A stretch of 8,887 nt of DNA from Leptolyngbyaceae cyanobacterium M65_K2018_010. Lineage in GTDB: Bacteria; Cyanobacteriota; Cyanobacteriia; Phormidesmidales; Phormidesmidaceae. The stretch is taken from assembly GCA_015295885.1 (NCBI GenBank), contig DVEE01000168.1, forward strand, positions 1 to 8,887. The letters are read 5' to 3'. How positions within the stretch are numbered: position 1 is the stretch's first letter; the number at the start of each line of letters is the position of its first letter. Positions 6,781 to 8,887 of this stretch are shown piece by piece. The notes below the pieces were generated by a model. The model was given only the letters and a program-made list of their open reading frames with translations, did no database searches and had not been told where the DNA came from. A program made the translations under genes and the position numbers.

Positions 6781-6950
6781 ATCAAGACCTTATTCCGTGT
6801 AGGGCAAGGGGGGTATAGGCCAAACGCTGGCAGCTCAGCCCCGTAGGCCCGGGGTGGCAGGACTCGGAAAGGATTGAAAGACCATTCCGCCGAACCTGCC
6901 CAGAAACCAGTGGGGTTACCTAGGTCAGAATAAACAGTTTTTTTGAATAG

Positions 6951-7000
6951 TGGTATACCAAAATGGGAATTCCCTTGACATTGCCAAGAATTCCTGACAT
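6951..7000. promoter_or_regulatory. Paired perfect palindromes and direct repeat, candidate operator for ycf46
   Basis: TGGTATACCA (6951-6960) and GGGAATTCCC (6965-6974) are perfect 10-bp palindromes with centres 14 bases apart. A direct repeat overlaps the second: GAATTCCCTTGACAT (6967-6981) and GAATTCCTGACAT (6988-7000), starting 21 bases apart or about two helical turns. The first palindrome overlaps the candidate extended -10. Such clustering is typical of regulator binding, but no known consensus is matched. Confidence 0.4.
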
Positions 7001-7012
7001 CAGCCGGAGACA

Positions 7013-7033
7013 CCGCCCGCCGCCCGCTGCCCG
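7013..7033. repeat. Three heptamer tandem repeats (CCGCCCG type)
   Basis: CCGCCCG at 7013, CCGCCCG at 7020 and CTGCCCG at 7027 run head to tail, with a separate CTGCCCG at 7041. Short tandem heptamers (STRR) are known in cyanobacterial intergenic DNA. Three copies are few, so chance in GC-rich sequence is not excluded. Confidence 0.5.
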
Positions 7034-7052
7034 CCATCTTCTGCCCGGCTGA

Positions 7053-7086
7053 GCGCGACTCGACTGAACTCGTCGAAGTCTCGCGC
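7053..7086. repeat. REP-like imperfect hairpin in the ycf46 leader
   Basis: The left arm GCGCGACTCGAC (7053-7064) pairs with GTCGAAGTCTCGCGC (7072-7086) across a seven-base loop, allowing one bulged A (7076) and a small TC bulge. The minus-strand reading contains ACTTCGACGAGTTCAGTCGA, then CGCTCAGC. That resembles the CTTCGAC...CTCAG core of widespread repetitive extragenic palindromes. It ends 82 bases before the ycf46 start, so it may lie in the leader transcript. Confidence 0.5.
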
Positions 7087-7168
7087 CAAAGTCAATCCTC
7101 CTCATCCCCCATGGGGGCTCTGAAAAAGGAAACGGGCACATTAACCCCAGCGTTTTCTGCGGTCAGCC

Positions 7169-8692
7169 ATGTCGTTTAAAGCCAGTGTGCAGCACTTCCA
7201 AACCCTGGTGATGTCCTTTCATCCGGTAATTGTGATGGAAACGGTGGAGGAAGAGCGGGTGCAGGCGCTGATGCATAGAGCCTGCACGGATATGCAAATA
7301 GCGGTGTTTGAGTGGAGCATTGCCCAGGGGCTGATGCGATCGCCGGAGAGCCCAGAAAACCGTTGGCAAAATGAGTACGCACCGCCGGGGGGCAAGCGAG
7401 GGCAGGCGATCGGCAAAACCGCCGAACCCCTAGACCTGTTGCGTCATATCCAGGAGATCAGCTTTAAGGCGATTTACTGGCTGAAGGACTTTGCCCCCCA
7501 TCTTAAAGATCCCCTGGTAGCCCGCCAGTTCCGGGAAGTGGCCCAGCAATTTTCCCTCAATCGCTCCACCCTAGTGATCAGCGGCAGTGGGCATCCCCTG
7601 CCGCCAGAGATTGCCCACGATGCCGTTTACGTTGATCTCAAATTGCCCGAACCCGAGGAACTCTACGGGGCGGTGGGGGAGGTGGTGCGGGCGCTCAAGG
7701 GCCGGGTTAAGGTTGAGCTCACCCCTGAAGAGATTCATGCCCTCGTCAAGGCCCTCCAGGGTATGACCCTCAGCCAAACCCGCAAGGTGGTTTCCTACGC
7801 GGCACTCCACGATGGCAAGCTCAATGGGGAGGATATTCAGCGGGTGCAAGAGCGTAAGGCCCGGGTGATCCACGAAGAAGGATTGCTGGATTACTTTCCC
7901 CCCGAAACGAACCTGGCCCAGTTGGGAGGGTTTGAGGGGCTGAAGCGGTGGCTCGCCTACGCCAAAATTGGGTTTACGCCCCAGGCCCGCCAATACAACC
8001 TGCCGGCTCCCAAGGGTATTTTGATCGTCGGCATCCAGGGGTGCGGCAAGTCCCTAGCGGCCAAAACCATTGCCCGCCAGTGGAACCTGCCCCTGCTCAA
8101 GCTAGATGCCGGTCGGCTGTATGACAAGTACATTGGCGAATCCGACAAGAACTTCCGTCGGGCGATCACCCTGGCGGAAACCATGGCCCCCTGTATTCTC
8201 TGGATCGATGAGATTGAAAAGAGCATGGGTCAAAGTCATAGTGAAGCCGATGGGGGCCTGAGTCGGCGCCTGTTTGGCTACTTCCTCACCTGGCTGCAGG
8301 AAAAATCCCAGGAAATTTTTGTGGTGGCTACCGCCAACGACCTATCGGCCATTCCCCCAGAACTCTTGCGGAAGGGACGCTTTGATGAAATCTTTTTCGT
8401 CGATTTGCCCGAAGCCGGAGAGCGTGAGCATATTCTGCGCATTCATCTGCTGCGCCGCAACCAAGGCCTTGACGCCTACGATCTGCCCACCTTAGTCAGT
8501 GCTACGGAAGGGTTTAGTGGGGCCGAGCTTGAGCAGGCGGTGATTACCGCCCACTACCGGGCCCTCTACGAAAGTCGCCCCGCCTTACTGCTGGAAGAAA
8601 TCAAGCGCACCGTGCCCCTGTCGGTGACCCGGCGAGAAGATATCCAGCGACTTCGGGCAATCGCCCAGGAGCGGTTTGTATCGGCCCGGTAA
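7169..8692 (+). CDS. ycf46: Ycf46-type AAA ATPase
   Basis: AAA-family ATPase of 507 residues, matching the Ycf46 family of cyanobacteria and red-lineage plastids (about 490-510). Residues 1-235 are the family's N-terminal region (SFHPVIVMETVEEERV at 16-31, then a helical part ending LSQTRKVVSYAAL). The AAA module spans about 245-470: Walker A GIQGCGKS (288-295), pore-loop-like DKYIGESDKNFRRA (319-332), Walker B ILWIDEIEK (343-351), sensor 1 VVATAND (385-391), arginine finger region RKGRFDE (401-407) and sensor 2 GFSGAELEQA (448-457). The ATP site is complete. Ycf46 has been linked genetically to inorganic-carbon use in Synechocystis; its direct substrate is unknown. The ATG has no strong ribosome site, but translation from it gives the family N-terminus. 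It converges on moaB with a 25-base gap. Confidence 0.92.
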   Translation: MSFKASVQHFQTLVMSFHPVIVMETVEEERVQALMHRACTDMQIAVFEWSIAQGLMRSPESPENRWQNEYAPPGGKRGQAIGKTAEPLDLLRHIQEISFKAIYWLKDFAPHLKDPLVARQFREVAQQFSLNRSTLVISGSGHPLPPEIAHDAVYVDLKLPEPEELYGAVGEVVRALKGRVKVELTPEEIHALVKALQGMTLSQTRKVVSYAALHDGKLNGEDIQRVQERKARVIHEEGLLDYFPPETNLAQLGGFEGLKRWLAYAKIGFTPQARQYNLPAPKGILIVGIQGCGKSLAAKTIARQWNLPLLKLDAGRLYDKYIGESDKNFRRAITLAETMAPCILWIDEIEKSMGQSHSEADGGLSRRLFGYFLTWLQEKSQEIFVVATANDLSAIPPELLRKGRFDEIFFVDLPEAGEREHILRIHLLRRNQGLDAYDLPTLVSATEGFSGAELEQAVITAHYRALYESRPALLLEEIKRTVPLSVTRREDIQRLRAIAQERFVSAR

Positions 8693-8717
8693 AACCAGTG
8701 TTGCGGGGGGAAGAGCC

Positions 8718-8887
8718 TTAGCCCCTGAGCAAGCCGACCAGGTGGGGGAGTTCCGGTAGAATCAGGGCTTCCATGGCTAGCGGGACGGCTTTGCTAGATC
8801 CGGGCAGCGAAAAGAAGAGGGTATGGTGATACACTCCGGCCACCGCCCGGGAGGCGATCGCCCGGGAGCCGATCTGCTGAAAGCTGA
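8718..8887 (-). CDS. moaB: MoaB/Mog family molybdenum cofactor protein, 3' part only
   Basis: The last 55 codons of a minus-strand gene whose start is beyond the right edge; its stop is TAA at 8720-8718. The fragment reads QQIGSRAIASRAVAGVYHHT, then LFFSLPGSSKAVPLAMEALILPELPHL. That is the C-terminal end of the MoaB/MogA/CinA-like MoCF fold: IGxxAxxSRAxAG, then the F(S/A)LPGSxxAV loop, then the closing ILPELPHL helix. The family adenylylates molybdopterin before molybdenum insertion. The short C-terminus after HL favours MoaB over the longer MoeA or CinA. Together with moaD in this window it indicates the organism makes molybdenum cofactor. The frame was read by hand because the fragment is short. 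Confidence 0.85.
   Translation of the reverse strand, partial: SFQQIGSRAIASRAVAGVYHHTLFFSLPGSSKAVPLAMEALILPELPHLVGLLRG

Larger units (their letters stand above)
6781..7168. other. 388-base divergent intergenic region between the acetyltransferase gene and ycf46
   Basis: I see no credible gene here: the open frames are short, lack family resemblance, and run across repeats. The region must hold promoters for both flanking genes. A plausible rightward promoter is an extended -10 (TG at 6951, TATACC at 6954-6959) with TAAACA 17 bases before it (6931-6936). The consensus -35 TTGACA at 6975-6980 has no matching -10 downstream. Palindromes, a direct repeat, a heptamer repeat and a hairpin are listed separately. 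Confidence 0.6.

Noticed and set aside
6714..7141. Two minus-strand open frames (107 and 73 residues) in the spacer before ycf46
   Set aside because: They run through the heptamer repeat, the hairpin and the palindromes, one overlaps the acetyltransferase start, and neither shows domain-like composition.
1..8887. Frequent CTAG and CCTAGG in spacers
   Set aside because: CTAG is rare in many bacteria, but a rough hand tally gives about what base composition predicts, so it is not a signal here.

Overview
This GC-rich window reads as cyanobacterial chromosome. It carries seven copies of the HIP1 octamer GCGATCGC (starting near 242, 280, 2173, 4833, 6026, 7336 and 8854), a Ycf46-type AAA ATPase, which is a family of cyanobacteria and algal plastids, and an acetyltransferase of the NSI/SNAT type shared with plant chloroplasts. 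I cannot name the genus. No tRNA, rRNA, CRISPR, insertion sequence, integrase or phage gene is visible.

Layout. A class I/II histone-deacetylase-like hydrolase enters from the left edge (1-783, +) and converges on a DUF4349 lipoprotein (834-1787, -). A 231-base divergent gap follows, then a MoaD-type sulfur carrier (2019-2276, +). Next comes a gap with TTAAC direct repeats resembling a Pho-type operator, then a MerR-like helix-turn-helix protein (2480-2968, +). That gene converges on a TonB-like energy transducer (3001-4191, -), and both stop codons lie inside one 12-bp tandem repeat. Further right on the minus strand are cobI (precorrin-2 C20-methyltransferase, 4284-5012), a class I DAHP synthase (5084-6148) and a GNAT acetyltransferase (6310-6780). 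A 388-base divergent intergenic region (6781-7168) holds two perfect palindromes, a direct repeat, a heptamer repeat and a REP-like hairpin. It leads to ycf46 (7169-8692, +), which converges on the 3' end of a moaB/mog-type gene (8718-8887, -) cut by the right edge.

Functions. Most genes are housekeeping: molybdenum cofactor (moaD, moaB), cobalamin (cobI) and the first step of the shikimate pathway (aroG-type). The minus-strand run DAHP synthase, cobI, TonB-like could be one transcription unit. The cobI/TonB-like pairing is suggestive, because B12 and siderophore import depend on TonB elsewhere, but no receptor, ExbB or ExbD lies in the window.

I found no convincing undescribed multi-gene system. 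The parts most worth a second look are non-coding: the stop-codon tandem repeat, the ycf46 upstream region, the Pho-like repeats and the hairpin behind the DAHP synthase gene. Among genes, the MerR-like protein of unknown role and the TonB-like protein are the least ordinary.
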